A stretch of DNA of 18,450 bases from UBA1181 sp963626555 (GCA_963626555.1 CAVFXQ010000045.1:1-18450), one strand, 5' to 3'; positions 1 to 7,975 are shown, numbered from the stretch's first letter. The notes: a model not told the origin generated them from the sequence alone. A program made the numbers and translations.

Positions 1-2
1 TC

Positions 3-56
3 CCAGAGATCGTGAAAGTCTACACAGGACACTTCACGTTGTTGCGGTCGAAATAG
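3..56 (+). CDS. possible C-terminal end of an unidentified upstream gene (partial)
   Basis: The first bases stay open in two forward frames. The frame starting at base 3 reads PEIVKVYTGHFTLLRSK and stops at TAG (54-56). The frame starting at base 2 stops at TGA (65-67). The intrinsic terminator at 85-127 follows closely, so a forward gene very probably ends here. The remnant is too short to name a family, and I cannot say which of the two frames is real. Confidence 0.25.
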   Translation, partial: PEIVKVYTGHFTLLRSK

Positions 57-84
57 CAATTAAGTGAAATAAGTACTTCATTAA

Positions 85-127
85 GACAAATCCTCAGAAC
101 CTGAAATCTGAGGATTTTGTCTTTTTT
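85..127 (+). terminator. intrinsic terminator of the upstream gene
   Basis: The left arm at 85-98 pairs with the right arm at 107-121, with one extra T bulged in the right arm. An 8-base loop separates them and six T residues follow (122-127). It sits between the end of the truncated left-edge gene and the -7 box of the lipoprotein gene. Confidence 0.75.
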
Positions 128-131
128 GTTG

Positions 132-139
132 TACCTTTG
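132..139 (+). promoter_or_regulatory. Bacteroidota -7 box for the Ig-like lipoprotein gene
   Basis: TACCTTTG is an exact match to the Bacteroidota TAnnTTTG element. It lies 29 bases before the ATG at 169, just after the upstream terminator. No clean TTTG -33 element is visible at the expected spacing, so the call rests on the -7 box and its position. Confidence 0.55.
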
Positions 140-168
140 CAGACTGCATAGATAAACCCTATCTTAGA

Positions 169-2082
169 ATGATGTTAAAAACAATCATAAAACACATTGC
201 TCGGTGTGCATTGCTTTTGTCGCTCTCCGCATGTGCCAATATGGCATCGGGTCCGTCAGGTGGTGAAAAGGATATAGTTCCTCCTTCGTATGTCAAATCC
301 AATCCTGTACAACGAGCGACGAAGGTTAATCAGAAAAGAATTGAAATTGAGTTTAATGAATATCTTCAGATTAACGACCCTGCAAATAAATTGGTGGTAT
401 CGCCTCCGCAGAAACCGGCGCCTTCGGCTAAGGTGATTGGTAAGAAGGTGATTGTGGAGATGAAAGATTCTCTGAAACCCAATGCCACCTATACTCTTGA
501 TTTTACAGATTGTATCGGCGACTATACTGAAAATAACCTTATCAGAAATTACTGTCACACATTTGCTACAGGCGATGTATTGGATTCGCTCATCGTTTCG
601 GGCGTTTTGTTAGATGCAAAAACATTGTCTCCAGTTCCAAATGTGCTTGTTGGCTTGTATGAGCATTATACTGACACTACATTCAAAACGACACCGTTCG
701 ACAGAATAGGACGTTCGGATGAAAATGGTTTTTTCTCAATAAAGGGCTGTGCCGCCAAACAGTACAAAATATTCGCATTGTCCGATTTGAACAGTAATTA
801 TTTCTATGATCAAAAAGGAGAAGGGGTCGCTATGTTGGTTGAAGATTTGCCTGTCCCTACAGTTGGTACGAAAGTTGCCTTCGACACTACCTACAAGAAC
901 ATATCGTTTGAAAGGGAGGTGAATGGAAATGTAGAAATGGTAGACTCTATTGTGATAGACACCATCATAGCAAGGAATGTAAATGTTTATAGCCCGGATA
1001 GTGTTCATTTGTTGCTCTTTCATAAAGATGTGAAATTTCAAGAATTTGATAAAATAGAAAGAAAAGAAAGAAAACATTTTGAACTTTTCTTGACGAAATA
1101 TGATAGTTCTGAGGTTAAAATTAATCCTGTGAATTTTGATGCGGAAAATTGGTATGTGAGAGAATCGTCTCCTAAAAAGGATACTCTTCAATATTGGATT
1201 ACGGACACGACTGTGTTGAAAATGGATACTATCCAAATATCTGTAGAGTATCTTAAGACAGATTCTGCTGAAAATTTTGTGACTCAAATAGATACTTTAC
1301 AGGCTATGTTGACGGAGTCGTATATCAAGCAGGAGGAAAAAACAAAAAAAGAGGAAGAAAAGAAACGGGAGAAAGCCGAGAAAAGAGGCACGACATTGAG
1401 CCGAACGAACATTTTGTTTTTGGAGTCTAAAAATACGCAGTTAGAGATTTACGCTGATTATACAGTAAAATGGAGAACACCGATTATTAATGTCAATATG
1501 GATTTAGTCCATTTTTCAATGATTCGTGATTCTTTACGCATTCCTGTCCCTTTTGAATTAAAACAAAAGGAAAACAAACGTGAGTTCGCCTTCAACGCTG
1601 AGATAAAACCAGGAAATCGTTATACGCTCTCCTTTGATTCTGCCGCTGTAACGGACTATTACGGAAATTATAATGACTCTTTAGGAGTAACGCTCAGTAG
1701 AAAAGTAGAAGATGAGTATGGCGCTCTTCGTGTCAATCTATTGGGAGTCTCTGGCGATGTCTATGTTGAGTTGATCAATGCAAAAGATGAAGCTCTTCGC
1801 ACGCAGAAAATGTCTAATGGCAGTGTTTTCTTTAAGTATTTATCTCCAAATGTCTATTATCTTCGCCTTTTTGTGGATAGAAATGGAAATGGGAAATGGG
1901 ACACAGGAGACTTTGATGCAAACCTGCAACCCGAAGAAGTTCGCTATTATCCGAAGGCCTTGAAGGTGAGAAAAGGATGGGACATGGAAGAGGATTGGAA
2001 TGTCAATGCGACAAGTTTGGAGAGTCAAAGACTTCCTGAAATAAAAGGGGCAAATGCCAGTAAAAAATCCAAAAACAAGTAG
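169..2082 (+). CDS. Ig-like (Big_5) domain lipoprotein
   Basis: The product is 637 aa. It begins with a lipoprotein signal: a basic and hydrophobic stretch, then the lipobox LSAC with Cys22 as the predicted lipidation site. It is therefore probably anchored in the outer membrane or exported to the surface. The GPSGGEKDIVPP stretch and residues ~37-135 (EIEFNEYLQI, KLVVSPPQ, TYTLDF, HTFATGD) match the Bacteroidota Ig-like/SbsA-type Big_5 domain. Residues ~142-215 (VSGVLLDAKTLSPVPNVLVGLYE) resemble a carboxypeptidase-regulatory-like beta sandwich. Residues ~386-407 form a charged Lys/Glu-rich linker. The C-terminal third is again beta-rich, with RNGNGKWDTGDFD near the end. Two ATGs (169 and 172) could serve as start. 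The WbqC-like gene follows after 11 bases, so the two are probably co-transcribed. The biological role of the family is unknown. Confidence 0.88.
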   Translation: MMLKTIIKHIARCALLLSLSACANMASGPSGGEKDIVPPSYVKSNPVQRATKVNQKRIEIEFNEYLQINDPANKLVVSPPQKPAPSAKVIGKKVIVEMKDSLKPNATYTLDFTDCIGDYTENNLIRNYCHTFATGDVLDSLIVSGVLLDAKTLSPVPNVLVGLYEHYTDTTFKTTPFDRIGRSDENGFFSIKGCAAKQYKIFALSDLNSNYFYDQKGEGVAMLVEDLPVPTVGTKVAFDTTYKNISFEREVNGNVEMVDSIVIDTIIARNVNVYSPDSVHLLLFHKDVKFQEFDKIERKERKHFELFLTKYDSSEVKINPVNFDAENWYVRESSPKKDTLQYWITDTTVLKMDTIQISVEYLKTDSAENFVTQIDTLQAMLTESYIKQEEKTKKEEEKKREKAEKRGTTLSRTNILFLESKNTQLEIYADYTVKWRTPIINVNMDLVHFSMIRDSLRIPVPFELKQKENKREFAFNAEIKPGNRYTLSFDSAAVTDYYGNYNDSLGVTLSRKVEDEYGALRVNLLGVSGDVYVELINAKDEALRTQKMSNGSVFFKYLSPNVYYLRLFVDRNGNGKWDTGDFDANLQPEEVRYYPKALKVRKGWDMEEDWNVNATSLESQRLPEIKGANASKKSKNK

Positions 2083-2093
2083 TCTTTGTATTT

Positions 2094-2741
2094 ATGTTGG
2101 AAACAAAGAAACGTCTTTTTGAGCCACGATTCGACTCTGATATTCTGCTTTGTAGTGCCTACCTCGGTCCTGTAGAGTACTATCAAGCGATGGCGAATCA
2201 CCAAAATGTTTTTGTTGAGGTGTGCGATTTTTTTGAAAAGCAGACTTTTAGAAATCGGTGCAGAATTATGACGACCAATCAACTGATGGATTTAACCGTT
2301 CCTATCATCCGTCAGAAAGAAAAGTGTCCTCTGCGTGATGTCAGAATTTCGTATCAAGAGAAATGGCAACAACTTCATTGGCGTGCTATTGAAAGTGCCT
2401 ACAACAAATCCCCATTTTTTGAGTATTATCGAGAAGATTACGAACCCATCTTTTCAACGAAATATGATTTTCTGGTTGATTTGAATTGGAAGTTAATGGA
2501 GACGACGCTCTCTTTATTACATCTTTATGTCAATGTGACAAACACCGAGAATTACAAAAAAACAGAAGAAATGAGGAATTGTAAAGATGCTCGAAATGAC
2601 TTTCTTCCTAAAAAAGAGTATGATACACATATATTGTCTTATTATCAAGTGTTTAGTGATACTTTTGGATTTCAACCGCGATTAAGTGTCATTGATCTCC
2701 TTTTTAATATGGGACCAGAAAGTATCTTGTATTTGAAATAA
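2094..2741 (+). CDS. WbqC-like family protein
   Basis: The product is 215 aa and looks like a WbqC-like protein, a family often found near glycan biosynthesis genes and of uncertain enzymatic activity. Recognisable blocks are SAYLGPVEYYQAM (21-33), FRNRCRI (52-58), LTVPI (67-71), DVRIS then HWRAIESAYNKSPFFEYY (82-112), and the C-terminal LSVIDLLFNMGPES (197-210). It is soluble, with no signal peptide or membrane segment. It starts 11 bases after the lipoprotein gene with no Shine-Dalgarno, as is usual here. The coupling suggests an envelope-related role, but that is inference from context. Confidence 0.88.
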   Translation: MLETKKRLFEPRFDSDILLCSAYLGPVEYYQAMANHQNVFVEVCDFFEKQTFRNRCRIMTTNQLMDLTVPIIRQKEKCPLRDVRISYQEKWQQLHWRAIESAYNKSPFFEYYREDYEPIFSTKYDFLVDLNWKLMETTLSLLHLYVNVTNTENYKKTEEMRNCKDARNDFLPKKEYDTHILSYYQVFSDTFGFQPRLSVIDLLFNMGPESILYLK

Positions 2742-2760
2742 GAAAAAATCTTTAATTTTG
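2732..2760 (+). promoter_or_regulatory. promoter for the acyltransferase gene
   Basis: TTTG (2732-2735) and TAATTTTG (2753-2760) are separated by 17 bases. They match the Bacteroidota -33 and -7 elements, at the short end of the usual spacing. The -33 element overlaps the last codons of the WbqC-like gene. The predicted start near 2767 leaves a leader of about 20 bases. Confidence 0.5.
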
Positions 2761-2785
2761 TCGGGTGATTCTTTTTATATAAGAC

Positions 2786-3949
2786 ATGGAGAAGAATTTT
2801 AATTTTGACGATATGCGTTCCTATCGGGACGAAGAGATAAAGGATGCTATTGAAAGAGTGATAGAAGTTCCTGAACTACAGTCTGTTATCCAATTTCTCT
2901 TTCCAAATGAAGAGGTAAAGACTGTAATGGAGCGTTTGAGTAAGATAGACACAATCTATGCTTTTCAGCACGTTATTATTGCTCCACTGATACTTTCCAT
3001 TTGTAGTCGTAGCAAGAGCAAGGTCCTATTTAATGGGGTGGAAAATATTAAGAAAGAAAAAAAACACTTGTATATCTCAAATCATCGTGATATCATCATG
3101 GATGCGGGTATTCTCAATACCTATTTAGATAAATATGGACTTGACACTACCGAGATTGCGATTGGCGACAATCTCTGCGCTAACCAATGGATTACGGATT
3201 GCTTGAAAATGAACAAGTGCTTTTTAGTGAAACGCAGTGGAACGAAACGTGAACTTTTTGATGCGTTCGTGAAACTCTCGGCCTATATTCGCCGTAATAT
3301 TACGGAGATGCACAATTCCGTCTGGATTGCTCAACGAGAAGGACGTACGAAAGATTCAAATGACGAAACTCAAGAAAGTTTGCTTAAAATGCTGTCTATC
3401 AGTACGGAAGGAAGTATGAAGCAAGGCTTTGTGGATCTGAACATCATTCCAGTTTCTATTTCATACGAATATGATTCATGCGACTACCTTAAGGCGAAGG
3501 AGTTCCAACAGAAGCGAGATGATGTGAATTTTGTGAAAACTAAGGAAGATGACATTCTGAATATGAAGGTTGGAATGTTGGGTTATAAAGGTCGTGTTGC
3601 GTATGAAATAACGACGGAAATCAATGATTTGATTGAAGATGCAGTTTCAGAAGATGATAATCGACCGACTGTTTTGAATAAGGTCGCAAAAATTATTGAT
3701 CATCGCATCCATGAAAATTATCATATATTTCCATTGAATTATGTGGCTCTTGATAATCTTCGCAATACCTCGGACTATCTCGGGAAAGAGTATTCGGCTG
3801 ATGATAAGAAGAACTTTGAGGCATACGTTGAAAAACAAATTGAAAAGATTGACTTGCCAAACAAGGATGTGTCTTTCCTCCAAGAAAAGTTTTGGTTGAT
3901 GTATGCCAATCCTTTGATCAATTATTTAAAAGCTCATAATGAGATGTGA
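2786..3949 (+). CDS. PlsC-type 1-acyl-glycerol-3-phosphate acyltransferase family protein
   Basis: The product is 387 aa and carries a glycerolipid acyltransferase domain, expected to transfer acyl chains to lysophospholipids or related lipids at the inner membrane. Motif I is SNHRDIIMD with His100 and Asp106. Motif II appears around KCFLVKRSGTKRELFDA (144-160). Motif III is QREGRTKD (183-190) in place of the usual FPEGTRS. Motif IV is NIIPVSISYEYD (219-230). The spacing between catalytic His and Asp reads as HX5D rather than HX4D. I believe related Bacteroidota proteins share this, but could not check. The ~150-residue C-terminal extension after motif IV is longer than in a minimal PlsC. No obvious transmembrane helix is seen apart from a hydrophobic patch near 60-73. 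The exact substrate cannot be told from sequence. Confidence 0.82.
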   Translation: MEKNFNFDDMRSYRDEEIKDAIERVIEVPELQSVIQFLFPNEEVKTVMERLSKIDTIYAFQHVIIAPLILSICSRSKSKVLFNGVENIKKEKKHLYISNHRDIIMDAGILNTYLDKYGLDTTEIAIGDNLCANQWITDCLKMNKCFLVKRSGTKRELFDAFVKLSAYIRRNITEMHNSVWIAQREGRTKDSNDETQESLLKMLSISTEGSMKQGFVDLNIIPVSISYEYDSCDYLKAKEFQQKRDDVNFVKTKEDDILNMKVGMLGYKGRVAYEITTEINDLIEDAVSEDDNRPTVLNKVAKIIDHRIHENYHIFPLNYVALDNLRNTSDYLGKEYSADDKKNFEAYVEKQIEKIDLPNKDVSFLQEKFWLMYANPLINYLKAHNEM

Positions 3950-3972
3950 TTAGTTTCATGTAGGAGCGATAA

Positions 3973-4005
3973 TTCAACCTCATAGATAACTGCTATGAGG
4001 TTGAA
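3973..4005 (+). other. perfect 13-bp inverted repeat between acyltransferase and radC
   Basis: Bases 3973-3985 pair perfectly with 3993-4005 around a 7-base loop. The hairpin lies 23 bases after the acyltransferase stop and would fold stably in RNA. It has no T-tract on either strand, so it is not a textbook intrinsic terminator. It may be a weak or degraded terminator or an RNA processing/stability element. An in-frame ATG of the radC frame (4006) follows directly, which argues against that ATG as the real start. Confidence 0.6.
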
Positions 4006-4110
4006 ATGAGTTGTTTGAGTATTTACCTGTTAAAATGTTTTGTTATGCAAGATGATTTTGTGTCAACTGAAGAGTCAGCTTTAGGAGGAAAGCCTAAGTC
4101 TGAAAGGAAT

Positions 4111-4818
4111 ATGAAAAAAGACGATTTCTTAGTTGTAGGTATAAAAGATTTGGATGTGGAAGATAGACCAAGGGAGAAATTGTTGACAAAAGGTAGAAAA
4201 TCCCTTTCTAATGCCGAATTGTTGGCAATTCTGATTGGCTCGGGAAATCGAAACGAGAGCGCGGTGCAGTTGTCTCAACGTATTTTGGTAGCGTATGACA
4301 ATCGTTTGGAAAAACTTGCTAAAGCAGATGTCTCCCAGTTGACAAGTCGTTTTCAAGGAATTGGAGAAGCTAAGGCTATTTCAATTTTGGCAGGTTTAGA
4401 GCTGAGTCGGAGAGTCAACTACGAAAGTGTGGAAGAAGTTGTGTCAATTCGTTCTAGTTTAGATATTTATAATGCTATCAAACCTCAGTTGGTTGGCAGT
4501 TCTCAGGAGGAAGTATGGGCAATCTATACCAACACAGTATGCCATATTATAGAGAAAAAGAATTTTTGTATAGGCGGATCCTCGGGTTGTATCATTGATG
4601 TGAAAATGATTGTTCGAGAGGCAATTAATCTGAAAGCCAGTGGATTGGTATTGATACATAATCATCCATCAGGGACTCCCAACCCCAGTGAACAGGATCG
4701 GGTGGCAACACGCAAAATGCAGGAAACTTGCAGAATGTGTGATTTGACGTTGATCGATCATCTCATCTTTTGTGATGCTAAATATTTCAGTTTTTTTGAT
4801 GAAGGGTTGTTGCGTTAA
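4111..4818 (+). CDS. radC: RadC family protein (JAB/MPN-type putative metalloprotease fold)
   Basis: From this start the product is 235 aa. Residues 16-28 carry the family opening (VEDRPREKLLTKG), followed by a helix-hairpin-helix region with SNAELLAILIGSG (33-45) and GIGEAKA (83-89). The C-terminal half holds the JAB/MPN-like site HNHPSGTPNPSEQD (183-196) with His183, His185 and Asp196 as metal ligands. RadC was once tied to DNA repair, but its true role is unresolved. I chose ATG 4111 because homologues begin close to the EDRPREK block and a purine-rich AAAGGA lies just upstream. The frame stays open back to ATG 4006 and ATG 4045, but those extra 35 residues do not resemble the family and 4006 abuts a hairpin. 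A weak TTTG/ATGTTTTG promoter-like pair (4014-4042) would also favour 4111. Confidence 0.88.
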   Translation: MKKDDFLVVGIKDLDVEDRPREKLLTKGRKSLSNAELLAILIGSGNRNESAVQLSQRILVAYDNRLEKLAKADVSQLTSRFQGIGEAKAISILAGLELSRRVNYESVEEVVSIRSSLDIYNAIKPQLVGSSQEEVWAIYTNTVCHIIEKKNFCIGGSSGCIIDVKMIVREAINLKASGLVLIHNHPSGTPNPSEQDRVATRKMQETCRMCDLTLIDHLIFCDAKYFSFFDEGLLR

Positions 4819-4873
4819 AGCCTTGAATCTTGTATCTTAGAAAAATGAAGAATTAAAGAAAAATCAAATCATA

Positions 4874-6178
4874 ATGATATCGATATATGCTCCACATATC
4901 TCTCACCGACTTGTTTATATCTGCGACTTTGTTTTTGGAAATTTGTTAGGGTGCAAAGTTAAATTTGTTGATTCCCAATCTGATGCGCAGATCGTTTATT
5001 CGAAAACGAAACCTAATGAAGGCAGGTTTTGGATTCCTCTTGTCAATGACTTGCTTTTTCAGACGAATGTCTATTCTTTTGATGTATGTGTAGGGAAATG
5101 GGATGATTTGACGACGCTCTTCCCTATGGAAGAGAATGTCGCTTCGGAGAACTGCATGCCATTCGATTTTTTTTCTGCATCGTTTTATCTTTTGTCTCGT
5201 TATGAGGAGTATCAGATTAAGAGAAAAGATCAACATGGGCGTTTCCCCGCAGAAGTGAGTGTGGCGTATAAAAATCATTTTTTAGAAGTTCCTTTGATAG
5301 ATTTTTGGACATACAAACTAAAGGAAAAACTACAGAAATGGAATGATGTGATTGTTTTCCATTCTAAATCTTACACTTTCATACCAACGATTGATGTAGA
5401 CTCGGTGTATGCTTATAGAAATAGAGGTCTTGTGCAAACGATGGCGTGTTGTATAAGAGATATATTTAAAGGGAGTATTGAGAAAGCCCAAAAACGGTTG
5501 TTGGCAGTGTTGAGATTGCGAGAAGATCCTTTCTTTAATTTAGAGGAAGTGAATGAAATACATAAAAATTTGGGTTTATTTCCTTTGTTTTTTTTCCATT
5601 GTGGTTGGTTCGGAAAACGTGATAAACGAGCGATTTATCCAAGTCGGCGATATGCCGCGGTGCGAAAAAAAATCAGTAGAACGGAGGTGGTCGGAATGCA
5701 CCCTTCATACAATGCTGCAAAATGCCATTTTCTTTTTAAGATAGAAAAAAAAATGATGAAATGGAATGAGAGTACTGCTCGTCCCATTCGTTTTCACTAT
5801 CTCAGAATGACTGTGCCAGAAACGTATGAATATATAGAGGAAGAGAAATTTACAAGTGATTGGTCTATGTGCTATTCTAATAATCCAGGCTTCAGAGCAA
5901 GCACTTCCCACCCGTTTTATTTCTTTAATCTGAAGAAAAATGAGGTGTCTGATTTGGTGGTATATCCAACGGCTGTGATGGACAAAACTTTAAAGCAAAA
6001 CCTCAAGTTGAACGCAGAAGAGAGTTTACAATATATTCTTCGTCTGCGTGATATTGTGAAAAAGGTGGACGGAACTTTTATCACACTTTTCCACAATGAA
6101 CATTTCGCAGAGGATTTTGGTTGGAAAGGTTGGAAAGAAATGTATGAAAGGATGCTCGTTGCGTGCCAATCAAAATGA
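4874..6178 (+). CDS. polysaccharide deacetylase-like protein (DUF7033-type)
   Basis: The product is 434 aa and cytoplasmic by appearance, with no signal peptide. The N-terminal ~160 residues match the domain that precedes deacetylase-like domains in Bacteroidota (FDFFSASFYLLSRYEEY 97-113, KDQHGRF 118-124, LIDFWTYKLKEKL 141-153). The C-terminal part is a NodB-like barrel: FIPTIDVDSVYAY (169-181) supplies the Asp pair of motif 1. HPSYN (276-280) supplies a His of motif 2, GFRAST (339-344) corresponds to the Arg motif and LFHNEHF (405-411) to the last motif. The second histidine of the usual H-(S/T)-x-x-H zinc motif is not seen, so catalysis may differ from classical deacetylases. Known relatives sit in surface glycan loci. 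The substrate is unknown. It lies 55 bases after radC and ends just before a terminator. Confidence 0.8.
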   Translation: MISIYAPHISHRLVYICDFVFGNLLGCKVKFVDSQSDAQIVYSKTKPNEGRFWIPLVNDLLFQTNVYSFDVCVGKWDDLTTLFPMEENVASENCMPFDFFSASFYLLSRYEEYQIKRKDQHGRFPAEVSVAYKNHFLEVPLIDFWTYKLKEKLQKWNDVIVFHSKSYTFIPTIDVDSVYAYRNRGLVQTMACCIRDIFKGSIEKAQKRLLAVLRLREDPFFNLEEVNEIHKNLGLFPLFFFHCGWFGKRDKRAIYPSRRYAAVRKKISRTEVVGMHPSYNAAKCHFLFKIEKKMMKWNESTARPIRFHYLRMTVPETYEYIEEEKFTSDWSMCYSNNPGFRASTSHPFYFFNLKKNEVSDLVVYPTAVMDKTLKQNLKLNAEESLQYILRLRDIVKKVDGTFITLFHNEHFAEDFGWKGWKEMYERMLVACQSK

Positions 6179-6189
6179 AATCTTTATTG

Positions 6190-6197
6190 TATCTTTG
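6190..6197 (+). promoter_or_regulatory. -7 box for the glucosaminidase gene, abutting a terminator
   Basis: TATCTTTG matches TAnnTTTG exactly. It is directly followed by the left arm of the hairpin at 6198-6222, so a start 5-8 bases downstream would fall inside that arm. No convincing TTTG is visible upstream at -33. Confidence 0.5.
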
Positions 6198-6226
6198 CAG
6201 ACCTTGTTTGTCTCAAGGTCTGTTTC
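6198..6226 (+). terminator. intrinsic terminator of the deacetylase-like gene
   Basis: A perfect 9-bp stem (6198-6206 with 6214-6222) with a 7-base loop is followed by a short, imperfect T-rich tail (TTTCTC). It starts 20 bases after the stop codon at 6178. The weak tail makes efficiency uncertain. Confidence 0.55.
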
Positions 6227-6248
6227 TCATAGAAAATGTTAGATAAAT

Positions 6249-7061
6249 ATGAAAATAAAAATAATATCTGCAATCGTTTTGGCTGTTATTGTCTCTTTCT
6301 CCGCCGAAGCCAAGTTGACGAAAAATAAGGTTACAGAAGATTATATTGAAAAATATGCGCCGATCGCCATCAAAAAGATGCAGGAACATGGCATTCCTGC
6401 AAGTATCTCTTTGGCTCAGGGCATTTTAGAGTCTGGCTCAGGGCAGAGTGATTTGGCGAAGAAATCGAATAATCACTTTGGAATTAAATGTGGTGGTAAT
6501 TGGAACGGAGACAAAGTCTATCACGACGATGATAAGAAACAAGAATGCTTCAGGAAGTACAAGACACCAGAACTCTCGTTTGAAGATCATTCTGCTTTTT
6601 TGAAAAAAGATCGATACAAGAAATTATTTGATTTGGACATTCGTGATTATGAGGGGTGGGCGAAAGGTTTGAAAGAGTGTGGCTATGCTACAGATCCTAA
6701 ATATGCTAGCCGACTTTGCGATATCATTGAGACTTACGAGCTTTACAACTACGATAAGGGAACTCTTGAAATGGGATCCACGGACGTGATTGCCTCAAAT
6801 CCAACGCAAGACGATTCAATTGAACCTATTCGCAAGAAAGGGAGTACGATGGGAAGCATTCAGCCTTATCGAGTTCATAAGGTAGTGAAAAATGGCAGAA
6901 CGAAATATGTAAAAGCAAAAAAGGGTGATACATTCAAAGGCCTTGCTAAAGAGTTTGACGTTCGTGTATGGCAGATAAAAAAGTACAATGGATTGAAGCG
7001 AAACGAGGATAGAATGTTGAACGATGGGGATATCGTTTATATCACAAGACATAAGAAATAA
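6249..7061 (+). CDS. secreted glucosaminidase (GH73/FlgJ-like) with C-terminal LysM
   Basis: The product is 270 aa. A Sec signal peptide covers residues 1-21 (cleavage likely after SAEA). Residues ~30-170 form a mannosyl-glycoprotein endo-beta-N-acetylglucosaminidase-like domain with SLAQGILESGSGQSDLA (54-70), where Glu61 is the expected catalytic acid. Next come NNHFGIKC (74-81) and the sequence around GYATDPKYASRL. Residues ~219-268 are a single LysM module (KKGDTFKGLAKEFDVRVW, NDGDIVYI) that would hold the enzyme on peptidoglycan. Cleavage of the glycan strand in the periplasm, for growth or division, is the likely role. A promoter and terminator precede it, so it looks like an independent transcription unit. 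Confidence 0.9.
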   Translation: MKIKIISAIVLAVIVSFSAEAKLTKNKVTEDYIEKYAPIAIKKMQEHGIPASISLAQGILESGSGQSDLAKKSNNHFGIKCGGNWNGDKVYHDDDKKQECFRKYKTPELSFEDHSAFLKKDRYKKLFDLDIRDYEGWAKGLKECGYATDPKYASRLCDIIETYELYNYDKGTLEMGSTDVIASNPTQDDSIEPIRKKGSTMGSIQPYRVHKVVKNGRTKYVKAKKGDTFKGLAKEFDVRVWQIKKYNGLKRNEDRMLNDGDIVYITRHKK

Positions 7062-7069
7062 GAAATTAG

Positions 7070-7077
7070 TAAATTTG
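7070..7077 (+). promoter_or_regulatory. -7 box for the nfnA-nfnB pair
   Basis: TAAATTTG matches TAnnTTTG exactly. It lies 9 bases after the glucosaminidase stop and 42 bases before the ATG at 7119. A -33 TTTG is not evident. Confidence 0.5.
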
Positions 7078-7118
7078 CAAGAGATAATCATTTTGTCCTA
7101 AATAGATAGCTAAACTAT

Positions 7119-7943
7119 ATGAATAAAATTGTAAGCAAGGAACACTTCTCTGCGAACGTGGTGAAGTTGGAGGTTGAAGCTCCTCTTATCGCAAAATCAC
7201 GAAAGGCGGGACATTTCGTCATTGTTCGTGTATGGGAGAAGGGAGAACGTATCCCATTGACGATTGCCGATGCAGATATTGAAAAGGGTACTATTACGTT
7301 AGTGGTTCAGAAGATTGGTGTTTCCACAACAAAACTTTGCGATTTGAACGTTGGCGATGAAATTTTAGACGTGGTTGGCCCGTTAGGACAAGCTACTCAC
7401 ATTGAAAAATTCGGAACTGTAGTTTGCGCAGGTGGCGGTGTCGGGGTAGCTCCTCTTTTGCCAATCGTTGAAGCGCTTAAAAAGGCAGGAAACCGTGTTA
7501 TAACTGTTTTAGCAGCTCGTACGAAAGATCTGATTATATTGGAAGAACAGATGCGTAGATGGTCTGACGAGGTGATAATTATGACAGACGATGGTTCTTA
7601 CGGCGAGAAAGGATTGGTTACGACGGGTGTCGAGAATGTAATCAAAAGAGAAAAAGTTGACCTTTGCGTTACAATCGGACCTGCTATCATGATGAAGTTC
7701 GTTTCTTTGCTGACTAAGAAATATGAGTTGCCTACGGTGGCATCTTTCAATACGATTATGGTCGATGGTACTGGAATGTGTGGTGCCTGTCGCTTGACTG
7801 TTGATGGGCAGACTAAGTTTGTCTGTGTGGAAGGTCCCGAATTCGATGCGCATAAGGTGGACTTTGACGAAATGTTGCTTCGTATGGGTGCTTACCGTGA
7901 TGAGGAGAGAGCCGATTTCTTGAAGAAGATTCAACAGGCGTAA
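7119..7943 (+). CDS. nfnA: sulfide/dihydroorotate dehydrogenase-like FAD/NAD-binding protein (NfnA-type)
   Basis: The product is 274 aa, of the ferredoxin-NADP reductase fold that includes PyrK, SudB and NfnA. RIPLTIAD (44-51) is the FAD-binding RxPLT motif, and CAGGGVGVAPLLP (103-115) is the NAD-binding loop. Near the C-terminus, Asp216, Cys221, Cys224 and Cys236 (VDGTGMCGAC, KFVC) are placed to bind a [2Fe-2S] cluster. An Asp plus three Cys is the ligand set described for NfnA. The partner gene follows after 32 bases, and no dihydroorotate dehydrogenase gene is nearby. An NADH-dependent ferredoxin:NADP+ oxidoreductase complex is therefore the best reading. A sulfide dehydrogenase or a glutamate synthase-associated role cannot be excluded. 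Confidence 0.85.
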   Translation: MNKIVSKEHFSANVVKLEVEAPLIAKSRKAGHFVIVRVWEKGERIPLTIADADIEKGTITLVVQKIGVSTTKLCDLNVGDEILDVVGPLGQATHIEKFGTVVCAGGGVGVAPLLPIVEALKKAGNRVITVLAARTKDLIILEEQMRRWSDEVIIMTDDGSYGEKGLVTTGVENVIKREKVDLCVTIGPAIMMKFVSLLTKKYELPTVASFNTIMVDGTGMCGACRLTVDGQTKFVCVEGPEFDAHKVDFDEMLLRMGAYRDEERADFLKKIQQA

Positions 7944-7975
7944 TTCTACATTCTTAATTTCTAAAAATATAGTTA

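Noticed and set aside
736..1287. Long minus-strand open frame opposite the Ig-like lipoprotein gene
   Set aside because: It is rich in His/Arg/Phe/Ile, has no recognisable domain, and lies fully opposite a convincing lipoprotein gene, so it is a shadow of AT-rich coding sequence.
4006..4110. N-terminal extension of RadC as a real part of the protein
   Set aside because: It does not resemble the family, and its first ATG abuts a stable hairpin. The ATG at 4111 gives the usual RadC start.
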